Shown piece by piece: positions 1 to 7,592 of a DNA stretch of 7,599 bases. A model generated the notes under the pieces. It did not search any database and was not told the DNA's origin. It worked only from the letters and a program-made list of their open reading frames with translations. The stretch comes from Deltaproteobacteria bacterium (GTDB lineage: Bacteria > Desulfobacterota > Desulfarculia > Desulfarculales > Desulfarculaceae). A program made the translations under genes and the position numbers. Every line of letters starts with the position of its first letter. The stretch's first letter is position 1. The stretch lies in the NCBI GenBank assembly GCA_021815655.1, contig JAKAGJ010000085.1, forward strand, positions 1 through 7,599. Direction: 5' to 3'.

Positions 1-49
1 GCTGGTGGCTTTTGCTTGCGCGCGCGCCTGGGGTTTGCCCCGGCCGCCG
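1..49. other. Downstream flank of the acyl-CoA synthetase, no gene seen
   Basis: The flank holds a 4-bp GGGG/CCCC stem with a 4-base loop (30-41) and an alternating GC run (18-27). There is no U-tract after the stem, so no terminator is called. The next gene, if any, lies beyond the window. Confidence 0.4.
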
Positions 50-2119
50 CTAATGCCCCCGGGGCTTGGGCGGGCGCGCCCGCACCCGGGCGTCCACGGC
101 CAGGGCGCCGCCCGGCCCCACCAGCAAGGGGTTGATGTCCAGCTCCTCCAGTTGGGGCAGGCGGTCGATGAGGTTGGACACCAGGTTGACCACGCTTATC
201 AGGGCCGGGCGGCTGGCCGCCGGACGGCCTCGGAAGCCCTTGAGCAGGGCCGCGCCCTTCAGTCCGTCCAGCATGGCCCCGGCCTCGCCATCGGCCAGGG
301 GGGCCAGCCCCAGGCGCACGTCCTTGAGCACCTCGGCGGTGACACCGCCCAGGCCCAGCAGCACCAAGGGGCCGAAGGCGGGGTCGCGCTTGGCCCCCAC
401 GATCACCTCCTGGCCGCCGCTTATCATGCTCATCACCACCAGGCGCCGGGCCTGGAGGCGTTCAATCAGATCGGCGGCCGCCTTCTCCACGCTGGCGGCG
501 TCCTCCAGGCCCAGCACCACGCCGCCCTGCTCGGTCTTGTGGCTCAAGTGGCCGCCCACGGCCTTGAGCGACACGGGAAAGCCCAGGGACTGGGCCGCGG
601 CGGCGGCCTCGGCCGGGTCGCCGGCCACCAGGAAGGGGGCCACCGGCACCCCGGCGGCGGCGATGAGGTGCAGGGCCTCGGGCAGCTCCAGGTCGCCCTG
701 GTGATCGGCGGTGGACAACACCCGCTCGACCCGGGCGGTGTCGAAGGTGCCGGCGCAGCCCAGGGGCTGGGCCGGGCGCTTGCCTCCGGCCCGCTGGGCC
801 GCCGACAGGGCCATGACCGCGTCCTCGGTGGCATCGAACAGGGGCAGGCTGGAGATGGAGCGGGCCCGCTGCATCTCCTCGATGGTAATCAAAAGCACCA
901 TGGCCACGGGCTTGTTGTATTCACGGGCCAGGTCGCCGGCCTGGCTGACGAACTGGCGGCTGGGCTCGGCCTCGGAGCCGCGGTAGCCCAGCACCACCAC
1001 CACGCCGTCCACGTTGTCCTGCTGCAAGGCGCCGCGCAGAATCTCCCGGTACAGCTCGAAATGAAAAAGGTCGCCCAGGTCCAGGGGGTTTTGCAGCTTG
1101 ATAACCGAGGCCCGGAAGGCCTGCTGGATGGGCTCCAGGTAGGACTCCGGCAAGGCCGGCAGCTCCATGCCTTCCCGGAAGGCGGCGTCGGCGGCCACCA
1201 CGGCGTGGCCGCCCGAGCGGGAGATCACCGCCAGGCGCCGGCCCTTGGGCCTGGGCAGGCACAGGCCCTTGAGAATGGTCAGGCCTTCGCCCACGGTGCG
1301 GGCGCGCACGGCGCCGGCCTGGGCCAGGGCCTCGTCCACCACCAGGTCGTCGTTGGCCAGGGCCGCGGTGTGGCTGTGGGCGATGTTGTGGCTTAAATGC
1401 GCGATGTTGGATTTGTGCACCACCACCGGCTTGTCCGTGGAGCGGATCAGCTGGCACATGCGCCGGCCGTCCACGATGGACTCCAGGTAGAGCAGGATCA
1501 CCTTGGTGTCAGGGTCCTCGATGTAGTAGGCCAGCAGGTCTTCCTCGTTGACATTGGCCTTGTTGCCCACCGAGGCGAAGTTGCAGATGCCCAGGCCCTC
1601 CTGGGCCGCGCGGTGCAGGTAGGTCAGGCCGATGCCGCCGCTCTGGCAGATCAGGGACACGCCGCCCTGGGGCGCCTTCTGCCCCAGCAGGGGGAAGGGC
1701 AAGGCCAGGCCGCTGTGGGTGCAGATGACGCCGATGCAGTTGGGGCCGATGAAGCGCAGGTCATGACGCTGGGCGCTGGCCTTGATCCGGGCTTCCAGGT
1801 CCGCGTGGCCTTCCAGTTCCGAGAAGCCCCCGGTCTCGATCACCACCCGCTTGATGCCCTTTTGGCCGCAGGACTCCAGGATGTCCGGCACCGTGGCCGC
1901 CGGGGTGAGGATCACGGCCAGGTCCGGCACTTGAGGCAGCAGGCCCACGTCGCTGTATATGGGCTGGCCCTGGTATTCGCCGCCGCGAGGCGAGACATAA
2001 TAGACCGGGCCGGGAAAGCCGTAGGCCTCCAGGTTGGCCACGATGTTGCGGCCCATGTTGCCAGGACGGGGTGAGACGCCGATCACGGCCACGGACTGGG
2101 GATGGAAGAAGCCTCGCAT
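50..2119 (-). CDS. ADP-forming (NDP-forming) acyl-CoA synthetase, fused alpha-beta type
   Basis: Predicted 689-residue cytoplasmic enzyme that interconverts acid + CoA + ATP with acyl-CoA + ADP + phosphate. Visible domain order: Rossmann-type CoA-binding domain (about 1-130, with GVSPRPGNMG at 14-23 and FIGPNCIGV at 123-131), first succinyl-CoA-ligase-like flavodoxin domain (about 150-285, CQSGGIG at 158-164), second such domain (about 292-455, SRSGGHAVVAADA from 300, NPLDLG at 344-349), and an ATP-grasp domain (about 475-685, HKTEQGGVVLGL from 527, LEELDINPLLV from 657). His250 in SHTAALA (249-255) matches the phosphohistidine position of the family. Length fits fused family members; there is no GNAT domain as in protein acetyltransferase Pat. 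I chose the ATG at 2119 because homology-like sequence begins there and GAGGT lies 5 bases upstream. The frame stays open 219 codons further upstream, but only as a shadow of the phosphatase gene. The acyl substrate cannot be read from the sequence; the importer next door hints at an amino-acid-derived or other small acid. Confidence 0.93.
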   Translation of the reverse strand: MRGFFHPQSVAVIGVSPRPGNMGRNIVANLEAYGFPGPVYYVSPRGGEYQGQPIYSDVGLLPQVPDLAVILTPAATVPDILESCGQKGIKRVVIETGGFSELEGHADLEARIKASAQRHDLRFIGPNCIGVICTHSGLALPFPLLGQKAPQGGVSLICQSGGIGLTYLHRAAQEGLGICNFASVGNKANVNEEDLLAYYIEDPDTKVILLYLESIVDGRRMCQLIRSTDKPVVVHKSNIAHLSHNIAHSHTAALANDDLVVDEALAQAGAVRARTVGEGLTILKGLCLPRPKGRRLAVISRSGGHAVVAADAAFREGMELPALPESYLEPIQQAFRASVIKLQNPLDLGDLFHFELYREILRGALQQDNVDGVVVVLGYRGSEAEPSRQFVSQAGDLAREYNKPVAMVLLITIEEMQRARSISSLPLFDATEDAVMALSAAQRAGGKRPAQPLGCAGTFDTARVERVLSTADHQGDLELPEALHLIAAAGVPVAPFLVAGDPAEAAAAAQSLGFPVSLKAVGGHLSHKTEQGGVVLGLEDAASVEKAAADLIERLQARRLVVMSMISGGQEVIVGAKRDPAFGPLVLLGLGGVTAEVLKDVRLGLAPLADGEAGAMLDGLKGAALLKGFRGRPAASRPALISVVNLVSNLIDRLPQLEELDINPLLVGPGGALAVDARVRARPPKPRGH

Positions 2120-2166
2120 CAGTAACCTCGCTTCCACGGGGATGACTTGCCCGGGCGCCAACCTGG

Positions 2167-2188
2167 GCCGCGAGCTGCTTCTCGCGGC
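2167..2188 (-). other. Perfect 8-bp hairpin between phosphatase and acyl-CoA synthetase genes
   Basis: GCCGCGAG and CTCGCGGC form an uninterrupted 8-bp stem with a six-base loop (AAGCAG in the minus-strand transcript), 11 bases after the phosphatase stop and about 48 bases before the synthetase start. No U-tract follows, so a typical intrinsic terminator is unlikely. It could be a partial terminator, an RNA processing or stability element, or a protein-binding site. Confidence 0.4.
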
Positions 2189-2199
2189 GGCCGGGCGCC

Positions 2200-2844
2200 T
2201 CAGGTCACGGTGATGAATTCCTTTTCCGGCAGCTTGAGGCAGGTGAGCCGCAGGCCGAAGCCGGCCCCGGTGTCGATGCCGATGAGCCCCGGCTGCTCCA
2301 GGGGCTGGGCAAAGGGCGTGTGGCCGAAAACCACCGTTTTGCCGAAGTCCCACCGACTGTAGATGAACTCGTCGCGGATCCACAACAGGTCCCGCTCCTG
2401 CTGGCTGGCCAGGGGCAGGCCCGGCTTCAGGCCGGCATGAACGAAGATGTAATCCTCTGTCTCGTGATACAGGGGCAGGGAGCGCAGGAACTCCAGGTAA
2501 GGCTCGGGCAGTTGGTGCAGGGTCTCCAGGGTCAGGCCAAAGGAACGCAGCGTCTCCCAGCCGCCGTTGGCCAGGAACAGTTCGGTGCGATGTCCCCGCA
2601 TGGCGTCCAGCAGCATGCGCTCGTGGTTGCCCATGAGCAGCACCGTCTCGGGGCGTTGGGCCTGGCAGGCCATCAGCGCCTCCAGGATGAGGCGGGAGTC
2701 GGGTCCGCGGTCGATGTAGTCGCCCAAAAAGACCAGCCTGGTGCCCGCCGGCTGGGCCGGCAGCACCTCGCCGCAAACCTTGCGCAACAGGCCGTAGTGA
2801 CCGTGCAGGTCGCCCACGGCCAGGATATGTGCGGCAGATGCCAT
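2200..2844 (-). CDS. PPP-family metallophosphatase (calcineurin-like, lambda/PrpA-like serine/threonine phosphatase)
   Basis: A 214-residue soluble protein with the full set of metal-binding motifs of the phosphoprotein phosphatase/metallophosphoesterase fold: GDLHGH (11-16), GDYIDRGPDS (41-50), GNHE (72-75), VHAG (135-138) and FGHT (173-176), then IDTGAGFG (190-197). These supply the two-metal centre (D12, H14, D42, N73, H136, H175) and general acid H74. Members of this small bacterial family act on phosphoproteins or on nucleotides such as diadenosine tetraphosphate; size and GDYIDRGPDS are typical of PrpA/lambda-type phosphatases, but the substrate cannot be decided here. No signal peptide or membrane segment. 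The start at 2844 is the only sensible one, because the first metal motif begins at residue 11. There is no good Shine-Dalgarno, and the upstream promoter would give a nearly leaderless message. It sits between the importer operon and the acyl-CoA synthetase, 80 bases before the latter, with which it may be co-transcribed. Confidence 0.9.
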   Translation of the reverse strand: MASAAHILAVGDLHGHYGLLRKVCGEVLPAQPAGTRLVFLGDYIDRGPDSRLILEALMACQAQRPETVLLMGNHERMLLDAMRGHRTELFLANGGWETLRSFGLTLETLHQLPEPYLEFLRSLPLYHETEDYIFVHAGLKPGLPLASQQERDLLWIRDEFIYSRWDFGKTVVFGHTPFAQPLEQPGLIGIDTGAGFGLRLTCLKLPEKEFITVT

Positions 2845-2850
2845 GGGGTA

Positions 2851-2879
2851 ACTATTTCACCGGCAGGCCCCGGTGTCAA
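2851..2879 (-). promoter_or_regulatory. Predicted sigma70-type promoter for the metallophosphatase gene
   Basis: On the minus strand a perfect -35 hexamer TTGACA (2879-2874) is followed by a 17-base spacer and AATAGT (2856-2851), which matches 4 of 6 bases of TATAAT. The expected transcription start, about seven bases past the -10 box, falls at the A of the phosphatase ATG (2844). The spacer between livF and the phosphatase is relatively AT-rich here, in contrast to the surrounding genes. Confidence 0.6.
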
Positions 2880-2888
2880 GGTGAACAC

Positions 2889-2902
2889 TGAATCACAATT
2901 CA
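2889..2902. promoter_or_regulatory. Short inverted repeat upstream of the phosphatase promoter, possible operator
   Basis: Perfect 5-bp inverted repeat TGAAT-CACA-ATTCA, ending 10 bases upstream of the -35 box. It is AT-rich in a GC-rich region and well placed for a regulator, but it does not match a CRP or FNR consensus and the arms are short. It might be chance. Confidence 0.25.
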
Positions 2903-2927
2903 TGGCCCCGCGAGGGTGATTCCATCC

Positions 2928-2946
2928 GGCCCCACCACCGGGCGCC
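2928..2946 (-). other. Stem-loop just after livF, end of the transport operon
   Basis: In the transcript, GGCGCCC and GGGGCC pair into six G:C pairs with one bulged G and a six-base loop (GGTGGT), four bases after the livF stop codon. No run of U follows, so it is not a standard intrinsic terminator. It may protect the 3' end of the message or act with Rho; evidence is only the base pairing. Confidence 0.3.
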
Positions 2947-2950
2947 AGCT

Positions 2951-3647
2951 TTACAAACCTAGATAGGCCTTGCGCACATGGGGGTCGGCCAGGAGTTCTC
3001 GGCTGGGTCCCGAAAGGGCCACGCCACCGTCCTCCAGCACGTAGCCCCGGTGGGAGATGCCCAGGGCATGGAAGACGTTCTGCTCGATGACCAACAGCGA
3101 GGTGCCCTGTTGGTTGATCTGCTCTATGATCTCGAAAATGGTCTCCACCAAGAGCGGCGAGAGCCCCAGGGAGGGCTCGTCCAGCATCATCAGGCTGGGC
3201 AGGCTCATCAGCCCGCGGCCGATGGCCAGCATCTGCTGCTCACCGCCGGAGAGCGTGCCGGCCTTTTGTTTCAGTCGCTCCTTGAGACGGGGGAAGTAGG
3301 CAAAGACCTGCTCCAGGGTCTGACCGGCCCGGCGGATGGGCTCGGGGAACTGGGCTCCCATTTCCAGGTTTTCCAGCACCGTCAGCGAGGGGAAGACCTG
3401 GCGTCCCTCGGGCACGTGGCTGATACCCAGTTCCACGATGGCCGAGGGCGTCAGCCGGGTGATATCCCGGCCCTGGAATTGGATGGAGCCCGCGCGGGGG
3501 TGCAGCAGGCCGGAGATGGCCTTCAAGGTGGTGGACTTGCCCATGCCGTTACTGCCGATGACCGAGACCACCTCGCCCGCTCCCACCGTGAGGCTCACGC
3601 CGCGCAGGGCCTGCAAGTCGCCGTAATAGACGTCGATGCCCTTGAGC

Positions 3648-3655
<8 letters not shown>
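2951..3655 (-). CDS. livF: Branched-chain amino acid-type ABC transporter ATPase, LivF
   Basis: A 234-residue ABC ATPase, one of the two nucleotide-binding subunits of the LIV/HAAT importer, on the cytoplasmic face of the LivH-LivM permease. Walker A is GSNGMGKS (34-41), the family stretch VPEGRQVFPSLTVLENL starts at 81, the ABC signature is LSGGEQ (135-140), and Walker B plus catalytic glutamate is LMMLDEP (155-161, E160). The H-loop position carries EQN (191-193), the Gln-for-His change usual in LivF. GYVLEDG near 204 and the ending RKAYLGL are also LivF-like, and length matches the family. The ATG at 3655 lies inside the end of livG (8-base overlap, ATGCTTGA), with a G-rich stretch upstream as weak ribosome binding site, so translation is probably coupled to livG. 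It is the last gene of the transport operon. Confidence 0.95.
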
Positions 3656-4373
<718 letters not shown>

Positions 4374-4377
4374 GGCC

Positions 4378-5343
4378 TCATTCCTCCAGCTTGAGCCAGG
4401 GGCGCAAGGCCCGCGCCAGGTAGACCAGGATGCCCTGGCGCATGAACAGCACCACCAGGATGGCCAGCACCCCGTAGAGCACCAGGTGTAGTCCCTCCAG
4501 GCCGCTTTGGGCGAAATAGGTACGCGAGACCTCGGAGAGCGGGGTGAGCACGAAGGAGCCGATGATGGGACCCAGCACCGTGCCCAGGCCGCCGATGATG
4601 GGGCGCAGGATCAAGTCGATGCTTAGAGCCATGCCGAACATGGAGTTGGGGCTGAGGTAGAAGACGTAGTTGGCATAAAAGGTGCCGGCCAGGCTGGTCA
4701 TGAAGGCGCTGATGGCGATGGCGATCATGCTGTATTTGAAGGAATCGACGCCCAGGGCCAGGGCCGCCTGCTCATCCTCGCGGATGGCCACCATCAGGCG
4801 GCCGGTGCGCGAGCGCGCCAGGAGGTGCACGGCCAGCGAGCCCAGCACCATGAAGCCCAGGCTGATGTAGTAGTAGTGCACATTGCCCCGGAACTGGAAA
4901 TTGGCGAACCCGGGGTGGAAGTCCAGGAAGATGCCCGAGAAGGAGCCCACGGCGTCGATGTGGCTGACCACCAGGCGGGCGATCTCGGCGCAGGAGATGG
5001 TCAGGATGACGAAGTACACGCCTCGCAGGCCGAAGCGGAAGCCCAAGTAGCCCAGGCCCAAGGCCACCACCGCCGCCAGCGCCCCGCCGGCCAGCATGCC
5101 CAGCCAGGGGGTGAGCCCGAATTTCTGGGCCAGGAAGGTGGAGACATAGGCCCCGATGCCCACGTACAGGGCGTGCCCCAGGGAGATGTGCCCGGTGTAG
5201 CCGGTGAGCACGTTCCAGGACTGGCCCAGGTAGGCATAGTAGAAGATCATCACGAAGATGCCCAGCAGGTACTTGTCCAGCACCAGGGGCAGGAGGAGCA
5301 GCACGGCCAGCAAGAGGCCCAGCAGCAGGTAGAGCCGCCTCAT
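4378..5343 (-). CDS. livM: Branched-chain amino acid-type ABC transporter permease, LivM
   Basis: A 321-residue polytopic inner-membrane permease that forms the transport channel with LivH. An N-terminal hydrophobic segment (5-22) is followed by family hallmarks: WNVLTGYTGHISLGHALYVG (43-62), a GLRGVYFVILTISCAEI stretch (105-121), the cytoplasmic loop GRLMVAIREDEQAALALGV (181-199) that should contact the ATPases, and GGLGTVLGPIIG (251-262) near the last membrane segments. About eight hydrophobic segments can be seen, in line with LivM. It starts at the ATG of an ATGA overlap with the livH stop (5340-5343), preceded by a G-rich stretch, so it is probably coupled to livH. Its frame stays open upstream through livH as a GC-composition shadow, which I exclude. 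The C-terminus is short and charged (KLEE), with no fused ATPase domain. Confidence 0.94.
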   Translation of the reverse strand: MRRLYLLLGLLLAVLLLLPLVLDKYLLGIFVMIFYYAYLGQSWNVLTGYTGHISLGHALYVGIGAYVSTFLAQKFGLTPWLGMLAGGALAAVVALGLGYLGFRFGLRGVYFVILTISCAEIARLVVSHIDAVGSFSGIFLDFHPGFANFQFRGNVHYYYISLGFMVLGSLAVHLLARSRTGRLMVAIREDEQAALALGVDSFKYSMIAIAISAFMTSLAGTFYANYVFYLSPNSMFGMALSIDLILRPIIGGLGTVLGPIIGSFVLTPLSEVSRTYFAQSGLEGLHLVLYGVLAILVVLFMRQGILVYLARALRPWLKLEE

Positions 5344-6209
5344 CGCCGCCCCCCGAAGAGCCCCTGGGGCTTGTAGAGCATGATGAGCACCAGGAGGCCG
5401 AAGCTCACCACCTGCTTGAGGGTGGCCGGCAGCGCCAGGGTGGCCAGGGATTCGGTGACCCCCAGGATAAGCCCGCCCACCAGGGCGCCCAGGAGGTTGC
5501 CCATGCCTCCCAGGATCACCACCACGAAGGCCGTGGTGGTGAAGTCGTGCCCCAGGTAGGGCGATACGGGCATCAGGGGCAACAGGAGCGCTCCGGCGGC
5601 GCCGGTGGTGGCGGCGCCCAGGCCAAAGGCGATGTTGTTGACGCGGTCCACCTTGATGCCCACCAACTGGGCGCCCAGGCGGTTGTCGGCGGCGGCGCGG
5701 ATGCGCTTGCCCGTGGCGCTCTTTTTCAGGAACAGCACCAGGAACACGGTGAAGGCGATGGCCAGACCGAAGGCGATGAGCCGCGAGACATCCACCGTGG
5801 CCGAGCCCAGGGTGAAGGTGGCCAGCCCCAGGGCCGTGGAGGGGCTGCGGGGGTCGGGCCCCCAGAACAGGAGCGCCAGGTTCTCCAGGATCAGGCCCAT
5901 GGCCACCAGGGGCAACACCTGCATGGCCTCGGGGAAATCCAGGATGCGGTTGACCACCGTGGACTGCATGACGTAGCCCAGCACGAAGATGGCGCCGGCG
6001 GCCAGGGGCAGGGACAGATAGGGGTCCAGGCCCAGCAGCACCAAAAGCCAATAGGAGATGTACATGCCCATAACCATCATCTGGCCGTGGGCGAAGTTGA
6101 TAACCCCCATCACCCCAAAGATCAGGGAGAGACCCACGGCGGTCAGCCCGTAGATCCCTCCCAGCAGAATTCCCTGGATCAGAAGCTGGAACGCGAGCGC
6201 CAGACTCAT
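5340..6209 (-). CDS. livH: Branched-chain amino acid-type ABC transporter permease, LivH
   Basis: A 289-residue polytopic inner-membrane permease. The N-terminus has the LivH hallmark, GGIYGLTAVGLSLIFGVMGV (17-36) followed directly by INFAHGQMMVMG. The cytoplasmic coupling loop is TGKRIRAAADNRLGAQLVGI (166-185), and VVILGGMGNLLGALVGG (230-246) plus YKPQGLFG (279-286) are typical of the C-terminal part. About eight hydrophobic stretches are visible. A TTG codon at 6212 directly before the ATG at 6209 could also start translation and would add one residue. I prefer the ATG, which overlaps the stop of the binding-protein gene by one base (TGATG) and suggests translational coupling; the Shine-Dalgarno is weak (GGGG a few bases upstream). 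It forms a heterodimeric channel with LivM. Confidence 0.94.
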   Translation of the reverse strand: MSLALAFQLLIQGILLGGIYGLTAVGLSLIFGVMGVINFAHGQMMVMGMYISYWLLVLLGLDPYLSLPLAAGAIFVLGYVMQSTVVNRILDFPEAMQVLPLVAMGLILENLALLFWGPDPRSPSTALGLATFTLGSATVDVSRLIAFGLAIAFTVFLVLFLKKSATGKRIRAAADNRLGAQLVGIKVDRVNNIAFGLGAATTGAAGALLLPLMPVSPYLGHDFTTTAFVVVILGGMGNLLGALVGGLILGVTESLATLALPATLKQVVSFGLLVLIMLYKPQGLFGGRR

Positions 6210-7495
6210 CAACCCCGGTCCCAGAGCTGCGGCGCGGGGAAGGTGAACTCGGCCTGGGCGAACTTCTTGGGCAGCACCACCTTGACCCGCTTCAAGGGGT
6301 CGGGATCGGGCAGCACCTGGACCATGGCCGTGGTGGCGTTGATGTTGTCGCCATTGGGCGCGAAGCGCACGGGATCGCCCACCATGGGGTGGTCCTTGAA
6401 GTTGGTGGCCTTCAAGGCGGCCACGATCTTGTCGGGGTCGGTGGAGGCGGCGCGCTCCAGGGCGTCGGCGATGACCAGCACCCCCGTGTAGGCCCAGCCG
6501 GTGTTGGTGTCCAGATAGGCCTTGTACTTCTGCTCAAAGAGCTTGTTGGCCTCCTGGTAGACGGGGCTGGCGGGGTTGACCCAGGGCACGTTGTCCATCA
6601 CGTACAGGGCCAGCTTGTCCAGGTCGCGCACCACCTGGGGCTCGTACCAGCCCGGCGAGCCGGGGCTGATGATGCCCATAAGCTCCACCCGCTGCTTGTA
6701 CAGCTCGCGGGTCAGTATCATGCTGTCGCCGGGGCGGCAGATGGGCAGGAGCAGGTCGGGCTTGGCGGCCTTGATCTTGGCCACCTCGCCGGAGAGATCG
6801 GGTATGCCCAAGGGATAGGTGATCTCCTCCACGATCTCGATGCCGGTGTTTGCCGCCTTGAAATGCTTGATGAAGAAGCCGCCCTGGGTCTTGCCGAAGG
6901 CGTCGCCCACGTAGGTGACCACGGCGCGCTTGGGTGAGAGCTTCTTCTCGGCCATTATCTCCTTGATGAAGTCCACGCCGCGCTGGGCAAAGGCCGTGGA
7001 GGTGGGAAAGATGCGGAAGGTGTACTTGTAGCCCTTCTGGGTGATGTCGTCCAGGGTGGCCACGTCCACCAGGAAGGGCACCCCCCGCTGCTCGGCCAGG
7101 GTGGCCACGGCCATGCCGGTGCCGCTCTCGAAGGCCCCCACCAGCACCACGGCGCCTTCTTTTATAAGGCGGTCGGCCTCGGAGCGCCCCACCTCGGACT
7201 TGGTCTCGCTGTCGCCCAAGAGAAGCTCCAGCTTGGCCCCGCCCAGGGACTTGATGCCGCCCCGGGCATTGATGAATTCGGCGGCCATCTGGTTGCCGCG
7301 GCGCTGGCCCTGGCCGATCACCGCCAGGGGACCGGTGGCCGGTTGGATGGAGCCAATCTTGATGGGCTTGGGCTCGGCCTTGAGCAGGGTGGGTACGCCG
7401 AAGCTGAGCGCCATGACCCCCAGACCGGCCGTGCCGCAGGTCTTCAGGAAGGCGCGTCGGCTGACCCCATTATCGGCGGACTTATCATGTCCCAT
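6209..7495 (-). CDS. LIV-type periplasmic substrate-binding protein with twin-arginine signal
   Basis: A 428-residue extracytoplasmic solute receptor for the LivHMGF importer, of the two-lobed Leu/Ile/Val-binding (Peripla_BP_6-like) family. The N-terminus carries a Tat motif SRRAFLK (12-18), a hydrophobic stretch (about 22-38) and a likely cleavage near LLKA-EP (after about 40). The mature protein opens with IKIGSIQPATGPLAVIGQGQ (45-64), followed by NQMAAEFINARGGI (68-81), GDSETKSEVG (94-103) and LVGAFESGTGMAVATLAEQR (118-137), all typical of the fold. The second lobe includes VVTYVGDAFGKTQG (192-205). The start at 7495 is chosen for GGGAG six bases upstream and because the Tat motif follows at once; an in-frame extension to 7597 adds only GC-rich, non-family sequence. 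No lipobox is seen, so it should be a free periplasmic protein. Ligand unknown: the family binds branched-chain amino acids but also amides, urea and aromatic acids. Confidence 0.93.
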   Translation of the reverse strand: MGHDKSADNGVSRRAFLKTCGTAGLGVMALSFGVPTLLKAEPKPIKIGSIQPATGPLAVIGQGQRRGNQMAAEFINARGGIKSLGGAKLELLLGDSETKSEVGRSEADRLIKEGAVVLVGAFESGTGMAVATLAEQRGVPFLVDVATLDDITQKGYKYTFRIFPTSTAFAQRGVDFIKEIMAEKKLSPKRAVVTYVGDAFGKTQGGFFIKHFKAANTGIEIVEEITYPLGIPDLSGEVAKIKAAKPDLLLPICRPGDSMILTRELYKQRVELMGIISPGSPGWYEPQVVRDLDKLALYVMDNVPWVNPASPVYQEANKLFEQKYKAYLDTNTGWAYTGVLVIADALERAASTDPDKIVAALKATNFKDHPMVGDPVRFAPNGDNINATTAMVQVLPDPDPLKRVKVVLPKKFAQAEFTFPAPQLWDRG

Positions 7496-7528
7496 GACCC
7501 TCTCCCTTGCTGTGGAGGTTGCGGCCGC

Positions 7529-7560
7529 GGACCCAGTGGTCCTGGCCCGGAAAACCGGCC
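7529..7560 (-). other. Two hairpins in the leader of the transport operon
   Basis: 7529-7542 is a perfect 5-bp inverted repeat with a 4-base loop (GGACC-ACTG-GGTCC in the transcript). 7544-7560 forms six G:C pairs with one bulge around a TTTT loop (GGCCGG then CCGGGCC). Both lie in the predicted 5' leader between the candidate -10 and the ribosome binding site. They match no riboswitch class that I recognise and could arise by chance in GC-rich sequence. Confidence 0.25.
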
Positions 7561-7586
7561 CCGCCTGGCAGGGCTGGCCGGACCTG

Positions 7587-7592
7587 AGTATA
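7587..7592 (-). promoter_or_regulatory. Possible -10 box for the transport operon
   Basis: TATACT (minus strand) matches 5 of 6 bases of the sigma70 -10 consensus in otherwise very GC-rich leader DNA. The -35 region would lie beyond the window edge, so the promoter cannot be confirmed. It would give a leader of about 85 bases before the binding-protein ATG. Confidence 0.3.

Noticed and set aside
18..27. Alternating GC run as a Z-DNA or repeat element
   Set aside because: Ten bases of alternating GC are common in DNA of this composition and show no associated structure.
30..41. GGGG/CCCC hairpin after the acyl-CoA synthetase as intrinsic terminator
   Set aside because: The stem is only 4 bp and no U-rich tract follows in the minus-strand transcript.
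5..1396. Long plus-strand open frame (463 codons) opposite the acyl-CoA synthetase gene
   Set aside because: It lies fully antisense to a well-supported gene, is low in complexity (Gly, Gln, His, Ala-rich) and matches no domain I recognise. Such frames are expected opposite GC-rich genes.
2120..2776. Upstream extension of the acyl-CoA synthetase frame by 219 codons
   Set aside because: The extension runs through the spacer and the phosphatase gene in another frame, and its Arg/Pro/Gly/Ala-rich sequence has no family similarity. The CoA-binding domain begins right after the ATG at 2119, which has a Shine-Dalgarno.
2883..2900. CRP-like site (TGTGA ... TCAC) in the livF-phosphatase spacer
   Set aside because: The half-sites are separated by eight bases instead of the required six and the second half is imperfect.
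4825..5376. Gln/His/Val-rich plus-strand frame opposite livM
   Set aside because: Its composition mirrors the antisense of a membrane-protein gene with strong GC bias in third positions; there is no ribosome binding site or domain to support it.
5344..6051. Upstream extension of the livM frame across livH, suggesting a larger fused permease
   Set aside because: The extension is a shadow of livH in a different frame; the ATGA junction gives livM a normal family start.
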